DNA from: JAFNAG01 sp964353465
Lineage (GTDB): Bacteria > Acidobacteriota > UBA6911
Assembly: GCA_964353465.1 (NCBI GenBank)
Contig: CAYGWQ010000239.1
Coordinates: forward strand, 1-8,551
DNA: 8,551 nt
Direction of reading: 5' to 3'
In this document: in pieces, positions 1-5,199 of the stretch
Numbering within the stretch: position 1 is the stretch's first letter
Layout: each line of letters opens with the position of its first letter
The notes under the pieces: generated by a model
Seen by the model: the letters and a program-made list of their open reading frames with translations, nothing else
The model's database searches: none
What the model was told of the DNA's origin: nothing
Made by a program: the position numbers and the translations under genes

Positions 1-40
1 TCTTGAAAACAGGTGCCTCATGCGATTAGCTTGACGCACA

Positions 41-125
41 TGCCCTCCGGGGCTCAACGCCGATTTCTTGCCTAACCCCGGGCTCGCGCCCGGGGCTATT
101 ATCTTTCCGCCCCTCCAGGGCTTGC
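41..125 (+). repeat. REP-like GC-rich palindromic repeat, copy 1
   Basis: This is one unit of a repeat that recurs at 1637-1722 in the same orientation and, more diverged, at 1523-1610 in the opposite one. The core is a perfect hairpin, CCCCGGGC / GCCCGGGG with loop TCGC, at 76-95. It is followed by CTATTATCTT and a second GC block ending in GGGCTTGC. Over 76-125 versus 1673-1722, I count 47 of 50 bases identical without gaps. The upstream part, 42-75, also aligns loosely with 1637-1672. No transposase is next to it. Such dispersed palindromes are usually non-autonomous REP-type elements, but I cannot count genomic copies here. Confidence 0.75.
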
Positions 126-189
126 CTAACGGCCGAACGAATTCGCGACAGAAACTAGGTAATCCGTTGAGGCCGGATCGAACCAGGCG

Positions 190-223
190 AGGGCTGCGCC
201 CCATAAGCACTAACGTAAGCCCT
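190..223. repeat. Small imperfect stem-loop in the gene-free left end
   Basis: AGGGCT at 190-195 is the exact reverse complement of AGCCCT at 218-223. The 22-base loop contains CCATAAGCACTAACGTA. The stem is short and no T-run follows, so it does not look like a terminator. It sits between the palindromic repeat at 41-125 and the hexamer-array element at 233-483. It could be part of either repetitive element, or a separate one. Confidence 0.35.
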
Positions 224-232
224 TTCCTTCAC

Positions 233-268
233 GTGGACATGGACTTGGACTTAGGCCTGGACGTCGAC
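233..268 (+). repeat. Degenerate hexamer array (six units), left arm
   Basis: Six consecutive hexamers of roughly NTGGAC can be read from 233: GTGGAC, ATGGAC, TTGGAC, TTAGGC, CTGGAC, GTCGAC. In one frame this gives alternating hydrophobic and Asp residues, as low-complexity DNA of this kind would. The array is mirrored by a six-unit array on the opposite strand at 448-483. Both arrays have GTGGAC as their outermost unit, so together they bracket a 179-base interior. Confidence 0.7.
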
Positions 269-275
269 TCGGGCC

Positions 276-440
276 ATGTTGCCCGACGAAAACTTGCGCA
301 GGCTTCCCGTTTGGCAGGCTGCCGTCTGTTTCCTGCCGCTCCCAGCTGCCATTGCCTTTACCGCCGCGCTGCGCGCTTTGGACAACCCACTCCGCCGTGC
401 AGCCCTTTCCATTACGATGATCTCGAAAATGTGTCGAATA
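276..440 (+). pseudogene. Possible decayed four-helix-bundle (S23/IVS) gene remnant
   Basis: This reading frame, opening at ATG 276 and staying open to 506, contains two islands that resemble the 23S rRNA intervening-sequence four-helix-bundle family (TIGR02436/PF05635). They are LPVWQAA at residues 10-16 and LRRAALSI at residues 39-46. Family members have a similar 'L.VWQ.A' near the start and 'LRRAAVSIPSNIAEG' some 25-30 residues later, at nearly this spacing. Here the second motif continues as TMISKMC instead of PSNIAEG, and the rest of the four-helix fold is absent because the frame runs into the hexamer array. There is no ribosome binding site before ATG 276. I therefore read it as a relic, if it is related at all. 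The match rests on about 15 residues and could be chance. Confidence 0.28.
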
Positions 441-447
441 CAAGTAC

Positions 448-483
448 GTCCATGTCAAAGTCGAAGTCTAGGTCCAAGTCCAC
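448..483 (-). repeat. Degenerate hexamer array (six units), right arm, inverted
   Basis: Read on the minus strand from 483, the units are GTGGAC, TTGGAC, CTAGAC, TTCGAC, TTTGAC, ATGGAC. This is the same NTGGAC-type hexamer as at 233-268, with the same unit number and the same outermost unit, but inverted. The two arms align at roughly two thirds of positions, so a long imperfect stem is possible in single-stranded DNA or RNA. Confidence 0.7.
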
Positions 484-519
484 CTGGTTGTAGTGGCTTG
501 AGTTAACGTCTGTTGTGGT

Positions 520-548
520 TTGACTTCCCGGGCTGGCGGTCTTATATA
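520..548 (+). promoter_or_regulatory. Sigma70-type promoter for the fmdB-type gene
   Basis: A -35 box TTGACT at 520-525 is followed after 17 bases by TATATA at 543-548. TATAAA at 545-550, with a 19-base spacer, is an alternative -10. Transcription would start near 555, giving a leader of about 30 bases that includes the strong AAGGAGG at 569-575. It is the clearest promoter in the window. Confidence 0.6.
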
Positions 549-583
549 AATGGAGCCAAAGGGCATTGAAGGAGGTAGCAGCG

Positions 584-880
584 GTGCCTATATACGAATA
601 CCAATGCAGCCAGTGCGGCGAGGTTTTCGAAGCTTTCCAGAAAATCACCGATATGCCGCTGACGCAATGCAGGTTTTGCCAGGGGAGAGTCGAGCAACTC
701 ATCAGTCACACTAGTTTTCAGCTGAAGGGCTCAGGGTGGTACCTCACGGATTACGCGAGGAAATCGCAGCCCGGCGCTTCTGCTTCCACTTCGGATAGTC
801 CGAAAGCGGCCGAGAATACGGGTACGAGCACTGATAAGGGAAATTCGACTGCGCCGAAGTCAGGCAAGGACTCCACGTAA
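584..880 (+). CDS. FmdB-type zinc-ribbon regulatory protein
   Basis: This small protein (98 aa) carries the FmdB/CxxC zinc-ribbon family signature. The N-terminus MPIYEYQC leads into two CxxC pairs at Cys8/Cys11 and Cys29/Cys32, which should bind one zinc ion. The family-typical LKGSGWYLTDY segment follows at about residues 48-58. The rest (about 60-98) is a Ser/Thr/Lys/Ala-rich, probably disordered tail, as in many relatives. The start is GTG 584, because AAGGAGG at 569-575 lies 8 bases upstream and the translation then begins exactly at the family N-terminus. A TTG at 566 is in frame but precedes the ribosome binding site. FmdB proteins were named from a methylotroph formamidase/amidase locus and are called putative regulators; their molecular role is not settled. 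The next gene follows on the same strand after 33 bases and is probably cotranscribed. Confidence 0.92.
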   Translation: MPIYEYQCSQCGEVFEAFQKITDMPLTQCRFCQGRVEQLISHTSFQLKGSGWYLTDYARKSQPGASASTSDSPKAAENTGTSTDKGNSTAPKSGKDST

Positions 881-913
881 GGGAGGGGCCAGGGGAAACC
901 CGGCAGCAAGATT

Positions 914-1465
914 GTGCAATTTTCTTCAGGCCAGAGAGATTTAGCCATACAAGCGATGGACGAGGCTGAGGAACGCACGATCCATTATTACTGCATTCCG
1001 CCTTACCGATGGCAGCAGCTCAGGTACGATCTGGTCACGCATCGTGACTGCGAATGGAAGCCGTTGCCGGATGCGGCTCTCGCGCAGGTTCAGCTTGTGC
1101 ACCAAGTCCGGCCGTCGGGAAAAGCTTCGTGCGATTTCTATAGAATCCAGCTCAACGATCCCTCCATTTTGATTGCCGCACGCAGGGAGAATCTCGAGCC
1201 TGATCTTTATCCGTTCCTGGTATACATCCTGACGCACGAGATGGTCCACCTGGTGCGACTCAGCACGATTCTCCGCGATGACCGAGAGATCCGGCTGTCG
1301 CTTGCGGAGGAGGAAAGCCGCGTTCACAATGTAGCCTATCGCATCTTATCGAGAGCTCCGGATCGGCAGATGGCTCCGATCCTCTCGAAATTCTGCCTCG
1401 CCAACCCGCGTGATTTGCCGGCTTCCGGGCAGTTCTCTCCGCTAGGTGCCTGTTCGCAACGTTGA
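914..1465 (+). CDS. Conserved-looking HExxH putative zinc metalloprotein
   Basis: The product (183 aa from GTG 914) has no signal peptide or membrane segment and is probably cytoplasmic. Residues 105-116 read ILTHEMVHLVRL, a textbook HExxH zinc site in a hydrophobic helix with His108, Glu109 and His112. An acidic cluster 20 residues later (Glu132-Glu134, in LAEEESRVHNVAY) could supply the third ligand, as in small gluzincin-like proteins. Before it, residues 21-95 form a distinct domain with RTIHYYCIPPYRWQQLRYD and CDFYRIQLNDPS. I do not recognise a named family, and the substrate is unknown; it may be a non-secreted minimal protease or a metal-binding protein. The start is uncertain. GTG 914 has only a distant purine run (TAAGGGAGGGG at 878-888, about 25 bases away), and ATG 956 (15th codon) is the alternative. 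It follows the fmdB-type gene closely, suggesting a two-gene operon. Confidence 0.82.
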   Translation: MQFSSGQRDLAIQAMDEAEERTIHYYCIPPYRWQQLRYDLVTHRDCEWKPLPDAALAQVQLVHQVRPSGKASCDFYRIQLNDPSILIAARRENLEPDLYPFLVYILTHEMVHLVRLSTILRDDREIRLSLAEEESRVHNVAYRILSRAPDRQMAPILSKFCLANPRDLPASGQFSPLGACSQR

Positions 1466-1522
1466 CCTCTGAAGCAGGGGATTCGTTCGTTTCCGTCGTG
1501 AAATGCCGTCCGAGCCTTGGCG

Positions 1523-1610
1523 GCAATGCCCCGGAAGGGCGAAAGATAGTAGCCGGGGGCGTGAGCCCGCGGATAGGATATTGCATTGATGGAGCCCCGG
1601 CAGGGGCGAA
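1523..1610 (-). repeat. REP-like palindromic repeat, copy 2 (inverted, diverged)
   Basis: Read on the minus strand, this stretch follows the same pattern as the units at 41-125 and 1637-1722: a GCCCCT-type block, a central CG-rich hairpin around 1552-1572 with visible mismatches, an ATC-TTTC linker, and a closing GGGGCATTGC. It is clearly more decayed than the other two copies. With 1637-1722 it forms a head-to-head pair separated by about 26 bases, so the whole of 1523-1722 can fold as a large imperfect hairpin. Confidence 0.6.
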
Positions 1611-1636
1611 ACATCTTTATCCGCGCCTTTTTCTGT

Positions 1637-1722
1637 CGCCCCTCCAGGGCTCCGCCGTGATTTCCGCTCTTACCCCGGGCTCGCGCCCGGGGCTATTATC
1701 TTCCGGCCCCTCCGGGGCTTGC
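1637..1722 (+). repeat. REP-like palindromic repeat, copy 3
   Basis: The central hairpin at 1673-1692 is identical to that of copy 1 (perfect 8-bp stem, TCGC loop). The downstream CTATTATCTT and GC block differ at only 3 of 50 positions. Weaker similarity continues past the unit: CGACAGAGATTAG at 1745-1757 resembles CGACAGAAACTAG at 146-158. This suggests the mobile or duplicated segment was longer than the palindrome itself. The unit lies between two convergent genes, a usual place for REP elements, where it may also act as a transcription barrier. Confidence 0.75.
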
Positions 1723-1753
1723 ATCAAGGGTGGAGCAAATTTCTCGACAGAGA

Positions 1754-2953
1754 TTAGTCCGGTTGTGCGCCTTGGGCGAGTGGATGGCTTTCGTTTTCGT
1801 CATGCTGCGTGCGCATCATCAGTGACGCCACTTCAAGCGTGCGTGCCAGATCGTCATCGCCTTCGCAGGTCGAGTAGCCGGTGTTCATGCAGATGTTTTT
1901 GGCTCTGGCTCCCTTGCTGGTTTTCCACTCCTGGAAAGCACGATGTAGCAGTTGCAGGCGCTTACACAGATGCTCTGAAGTTATTCCCGGCAGCAGAACG
2001 AGTAGTTCCGTGTCTTCATAGAGCAGGATCGATTCCTTTCCGTCCAGTGTGCCGGCGAGGAAGCTTCGGATATTGCGGGTCGTTTCTCGATCTGCCAACA
2101 AGCTTCGGTCGGTGCCTTTGTTTTCGAAGTTCAGCAACACGACGGATACCGCCTCTTTGTCCTCCACCGGCCGGGACGGCTGAGCCTGGGGCACCTGCAG
2201 GAAGGTTGTGTCTGAATTGCGCCCCGCGGTCAGGAGCCACAGGTGGGCGATGATCGAAGCCAGGATTTGCAGCACCCTCGTGTGATTTTGAGTAAAAAAG
2301 CGCGGCATTGAGTTGCAGAGGATCAGTGCCCCTACCGGGGCCTGACGAACACGAATCGGCAGGAAAACCATGGAACGAACGACGCTTGGGAAGTCGACTG
2401 AGTTGAAGCGGGCTTCGCGATAGACATCTCCGATATTCAGAATGTCGGTTGTGCGGACAACCAGGCTGGCAACAATCCGGTCAAACTCCTGGCTGCCGAG
2501 GAGAGTCGCGTGCGTGTGGTTGCAGATAAACTTCCTCTGTTCCCGGATTCCTTCAAAATAGCAGAGCGCTCCCTCCTCGCCGTCCTGGGTACGGAAGACC
2601 AGGCTGCAGTATTCCGCCCCAAAGTCCTGGAGGACGCAATCGATAATCTGCGAGCAGATTTCCGGGAAGTTTTCCTTTTCCTTGATGTTTTCGACGATCT
2701 GGTAGAATCCGGAGAGGCAGCCTATATTCTCCTCCAGCAGGCTGTTGACTTCGCTGACCGCACTCCTGTAGCTGCTGACGATCCTCTGGTAGAGATTCCG
2801 TTCCTCCGCATAGGGATCATGCTCGAGTGAATCTTCTTCCGCGGCCGCCATTTTCACCTCGGCGTAGTTCCGGGCATCATTGAGAAGAACGGCTTCGATC
2901 CGGGAGCGAATTTTCCCTTCTAAGTCCATTTCCATGATCGTCTTCTTGGGCAT
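1754..2953 (-). CDS. GAF domain protein with degenerate GGDEF domain
   Basis: The product (399 aa) is soluble. Residues 40-80 look helical and charged and may form a coiled-coil linker. Residues about 80-240 form a GAF-type sensor domain (LVFRTQDGEEGALCYF, MVFLPIRVRQAPVGALILCN). Residues about 268-383 keep the outline of a GGDEF diguanylate cyclase domain, with a VSVVLLNFEN start, an LVLLPG strand and a closing NTGYSTCEGDDDLARTLEVAS. However, the catalytic loop reads EDTEL (residues 313-317) where GGDEF is expected, so cyclase activity is very unlikely. I infer a ligand- or partner-sensing regulator. The start is ATG 2953, four bases after the HDOD gene's stop, which suggests translational coupling; its ribosome binding site is weak. 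The frame is open further upstream, to 3106, but that part lies inside the HDOD gene. ATG 2935 or 2929 would also be possible. The TAA stop at 1754-1756 falls in the flank shared by the upstream repeats. Confidence 0.85.
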   Translation of the reverse strand: MPKKTIMEMDLEGKIRSRIEAVLLNDARNYAEVKMAAAEEDSLEHDPYAEERNLYQRIVSSYRSAVSEVNSLLEENIGCLSGFYQIVENIKEKENFPEICSQIIDCVLQDFGAEYCSLVFRTQDGEEGALCYFEGIREQRKFICNHTHATLLGSQEFDRIVASLVVRTTDILNIGDVYREARFNSVDFPSVVRSMVFLPIRVRQAPVGALILCNSMPRFFTQNHTRVLQILASIIAHLWLLTAGRNSDTTFLQVPQAQPSRPVEDKEAVSVVLLNFENKGTDRSLLADRETTRNIRSFLAGTLDGKESILLYEDTELLVLLPGITSEHLCKRLQLLHRAFQEWKTSKGARAKNICMNTGYSTCEGDDDLARTLEVASLMMRTQHDENESHPLAQGAQPD

Positions 2954-2957
2954 CCCA

Positions 2958-3824
2958 TCATAAGGCGTATTTAAAAAACTCTTCCACATCAACGCGCTTG
3001 CTGACCGCAAGACTGCAGATGGAGTCGAATTCCGTCTGGTCCATACCCAGCAAGGCCTGGAGACTCGGTAATTCTGCCGTGATTTTCCGATCTCCGTCAT
3101 AGCCAATACCTGATTGTCTCACCAGTTGGTCTGCCATGGATACTGCGGCTACCAGGGGATCCCCTGTGAGCACGGAGTGGTGTTGGCGCACGACAGCCCC
3201 AAGATCGGGTGGGAGCCCCCAGTGTTTGACGATGATGGAACCAAGAGCAGCATGGTCCACTCCGTAGTGCATGTTTTCCAGTGTGGAGATATCAGGATCC
3301 TCTTCGGCCTTTTCCGTGGCGAAAAGCTTCGTGTATCCGATGGCGTCTTTCTTGAAAAATGCGACTTTTCCCAGATCGTGCAAGAGCCCGCAGAGCAGGG
3401 CAAATTCGCCCTCATTGCGGTTCGTGCGCCTGGCCCAGATTTCCTGGGCCATCAGGCCAACGGCAAATGAATGCATCCAGAGCTGGTTGATGCATCCGAT
3501 TTCTCCTCGAAGTCCCTTGGTGAACGACTCGAAGATGCTCACTCCGATGGTCAGGCTCTTCACGAGGTTGAGCCCGAGCAGCGTGATAGCGTGCGAGATC
3601 GTTTTGACTTCGCTGCGGAAAGAGTAGAAAGCTGAATTCGCGAGCTTGAGAATCCGTGCCGAAAGTGAGGGGTCATGGAGGATTAATTCCTCAAGGCGAT
3701 GCGCGGAGGCCCGGTTGTCATCCACCAGTTGCAGGATCTTGGTCAAAACGATCGGGACGCTGGGCATCTCGAAGTTTCTGTCGATCCTGAAGAGTTTTGG
3801 ATCTTTGAGTGATTGCATCTTCAT
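2958..3824 (-). CDS. HDOD domain signalling protein
   Basis: The product (288 aa from ATG 3824) is a stand-alone HDOD protein, a metal-type HD-superfamily output or scaffold domain found in bacterial signalling systems. The domain spans about residues 18-235, starting at MPSVPIVLTKILQLVDD and including LKLANSAFYS. The candidate HD metal-ligand residues are all present: His118, His149-Asp150 in GLLHDLGK, His191, His215-His216 and Asp232. HDOD proteins usually show no proven hydrolase activity, and I make no claim of catalysis. The protein has no receiver, GGDEF or DNA-binding domain of its own. The next gene downstream supplies GAF and degenerate GGDEF domains, so the two may act as a split complex. 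The start is not certain. ATG 3824 and ATG 3818 lack a good Shine-Dalgarno, and TTG 3878 adds 18 residues and has an AGGACAGG about 7 bases upstream. Confidence 0.9.
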   Translation of the reverse strand: MKMQSLKDPKLFRIDRNFEMPSVPIVLTKILQLVDDNRASAHRLEELILHDPSLSARILKLANSAFYSFRSEVKTISHAITLLGLNLVKSLTIGVSIFESFTKGLRGEIGCINQLWMHSFAVGLMAQEIWARRTNRNEGEFALLCGLLHDLGKVAFFKKDAIGYTKLFATEKAEEDPDISTLENMHYGVDHAALGSIIVKHWGLPPDLGAVVRQHHSVLTGDPLVAAVSMADQLVRQSGIGYDGDRKITAELPSLQALLGMDQTEFDSICSLAVSKRVDVEEFFKYAL

Positions 3825-3928
3825 GGTCTCATGCAAAATGGTGGAGATGACGTTTTGCGCTCTCCGAGTCCGAGGCAAACATATACCTGTCCTGCTTGTT
3901 ACTCTTCGATACGGGATGGAGAAAGCTT

Positions 3929-3956
3929 TAGACTTTCATCGCATTTGATTTATGCT
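3929..3956 (+). promoter_or_regulatory. Weak candidate promoter for the SLOG-type gene
   Basis: TAGACT at 3929-3934 and TATGCT at 3951-3956 are separated by 16 bases, each matching four of six consensus positions. If used, transcription would start near 3963, so the perfect hairpin at 3967-4008 would be at the very 5' end of the message. The match is weak and chance is a fair explanation. Confidence 0.25.
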
Positions 3957-3966
3957 GGATTTAAGA

Positions 3967-4008
3967 CAGGAGTGCCGGGAATGATGAATTCCTCAGCCGG
4001 CACTCCTG
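3967..4008. promoter_or_regulatory. Perfect 12-bp inverted repeat in a divergent intergenic region
   Basis: CAGGAGTGCCGG at 3967-3978 is the exact reverse complement of CCGGCACTCCTG at 3997-4008. Within the 18-base loop, GAAT (3979-3982) can pair with ATTC (3988-3991), leaving the pentaloop GATGA and a bulge CTCAG. No T-run follows on the plus strand. It lies 22 bases before the TTG start of the SLOG-type gene and about 140 bases upstream of the HDOD start. An RNA leader hairpin, an operator, or a stray repeat are all possible. Its existence is certain, its function is not. Confidence 0.5.
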
Positions 4009-4030
4009 CCCCCGGACCGGGAGGTGGCCA

Positions 4031-4528
4031 TTGGAACTGCAAGTTCGTCCACGCATTGGAGTAATGGGACCGTCGCAATGCTCGGCCCGCGGCAGCCAGC
4101 TGGCCCGCGAAGTAGGACAGCGGATCGCAAGGGCAGGAGGAATTCTTATCTGCGGTGGGGGCAGGGGAGTGATGGAGGCAGCCGCTGCCGGCGCCAAGGA
4201 GGCCGGGGGTATCACAGTCGGAATCCTGCCTGGATCGAACGCGTTCGGGGCAAATCCCTACATCGACATCCCGATCGTTACCGGTATGGGAAATGCCCGG
4301 AATGTCATAAATGTCCTGACCAGCCAGGCCATCATCGCCATACAAGGAGCCTACGGAACCCTGTCGGAGATCGCCCTGGCCTTAAAGTGCGGCACGCCGG
4401 TAGTAGCCTTGGAAACGTGGCAGGTGATCCCGCCAGAAGGTGGGGCTGTGCCTGAGATTATTCCCGCACGAACTCCCGAAGAGGCTGTCTCGTACGCAGT
4501 AAGGGCGATCCGCAATCGCCAGCCATAG
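4031..4528 (+). CDS. SLOG-superfamily protein, TIGR00725/LOG-like
   Basis: The product (165 aa) is a single Rossmann-like SLOG domain of the TIGR00725 type, once annotated 'putative lysine decarboxylase'. Visible motifs are GVMGPSQCSA at 10-19, CGGGRGVMEAAAAGAKEAGG at 41-60, VGILPG at 63-68, NPYIDIPIVTGMGNARN at 75-91 and GAYGTLSEIALALK at 106-119. Relatives of the LOG branch hydrolyse cytokinin ribotides or other nucleotide ribosides and carry PGGxGTxxE. Here the corresponding stretch is QGAYGTLSE, so enzyme activity cannot be assumed; nucleotide binding is the safer inference. The start is TTG 4031, because GGGAGG at 4019-4024 lies 6 bases upstream and the next ATG (codon 12) is inside the first motif. 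It is a monocistronic unit facing the CBS gene, with only 18 bases between their stops. Confidence 0.88.
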   Translation: MELQVRPRIGVMGPSQCSARGSQLAREVGQRIARAGGILICGGGRGVMEAAAAGAKEAGGITVGILPGSNAFGANPYIDIPIVTGMGNARNVINVLTSQAIIAIQGAYGTLSEIALALKCGTPVVALETWQVIPPEGGAVPEIIPARTPEEAVSYAVRAIRNRQP

Positions 4529-4546
4529 CGACGAACGCCCGAAAGC

Positions 4547-5041
4547 TCAATGCGAGGCCGGCAAACTGCCTTCCAGCACGCCCTGCGCGATCAGGTGGAG
4601 AAAGTCTCCGGTGGTCACGATGCCTAGAAGACGGTTCTCGGCATCCACCACTGGGAGACAGCCGATGTGGTTGTCTACCATCAACCGTGCAGCTTCATCG
4701 ATCGGCATGTCCAGCCGCCCGGTAATGATGCGGCGTACCATGATGACGTGCAGGTGCCGGTGCAGGGGCTCACGATCGGCGTTATTCTCCATGATCGTTC
4801 CCAGGCGATGGCTGATGTAATAACGCAGGTCGCGATCCGTGACCAGCCCCGCGAGTTGCCCGTGACGGTTGACGACGGGGAGGTGCCGGATGCGCTGCTG
4901 AAAGCAGATCGTTATGGCTTCGCTCAGGGTGGTGTCCATCTCGGCCCGTATGACATCCTGCTTCATAACGGATTTGAGCCGGATCGGTTCCTTGCCCTCT
5001 CCGTGATCCGGACCGGGCGGATTCTGTTCGCTTGCTTGCAT
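4547..5041 (-). CDS. CBS domain pair protein
   Basis: The product (164 aa) consists of two CBS domains and little else. The first spans about residues 22-78 (SVMKQDVIRAEMDTTLSEA, RHLPVVNRHGQLAGLVTDRDL) and the second about 97-154 (MVRRIITGRLDMPIDEAARLM, GCLPVVDAENRLLGIVTTGDF). Such Bateman modules bind adenine nucleotides or similar ligands and control partner proteins; with no attached enzyme or channel here, the partner is unknown. The linker between the domains carries a His-rich stretch (EPLHRHLHV, 91-99). The start is ATG 5041, which has GAGG 6 bases upstream. ATG 5089 would add 16 residues but has no ribosome binding site. No terminator was seen in the 18 bases separating its stop from that of the convergent SLOG gene. 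Confidence 0.9.
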   Translation of the reverse strand: MQASEQNPPGPDHGEGKEPIRLKSVMKQDVIRAEMDTTLSEAITICFQQRIRHLPVVNRHGQLAGLVTDRDLRYYISHRLGTIMENNADREPLHRHLHVIMVRRIITGRLDMPIDEAARLMVDNHIGCLPVVDAENRLLGIVTTGDFLHLIAQGVLEGSLPASH

Positions 5042-5199
5042 ATTCAGCCTCGAAAGGAAAAATGCGACTGCGCTTTTGGATGATATCATGGATGGGGAGT
5101 GGAATAGGTTCTTGATTCGACAGGGGGCGCCGTGGCATGATGGCAGTCAAATCACCCCCAATCCCCTCGTTTTCAGGACTTTGTTTGTGGAGGGTGCAT

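Noticed and set aside
68..493. A 141-codon plus-strand open frame across the left end
   Set aside because: It crosses the palindromic repeat, the stem-loop and both hexamer arrays, so its DLDLGLDVD and SKSKSRSKS stretches are just translated repeats.
1462..2253. A 263-codon plus-strand open frame
   Set aside because: It begins in the palindromic repeats and then runs antisense through the GAF gene. Its translation is low-complexity and Cys/Pro/Ser-rich with no domain pattern, and there is no ribosome binding site.
3981..4064. Possible 28-codon upstream frame starting inside the hairpin loop (ATG 3981)
   Set aside because: It has no ribosome binding site, overlaps the SLOG-type gene out of frame, and its sequence is Gly/Pro-rich without features.
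5080..5089. Perfect palindrome ATGATATCAT upstream of the CBS gene
   Set aside because: Ten bases of AT-rich palindrome occur by chance, and I see no second half-site or promoter overlap to support an operator.
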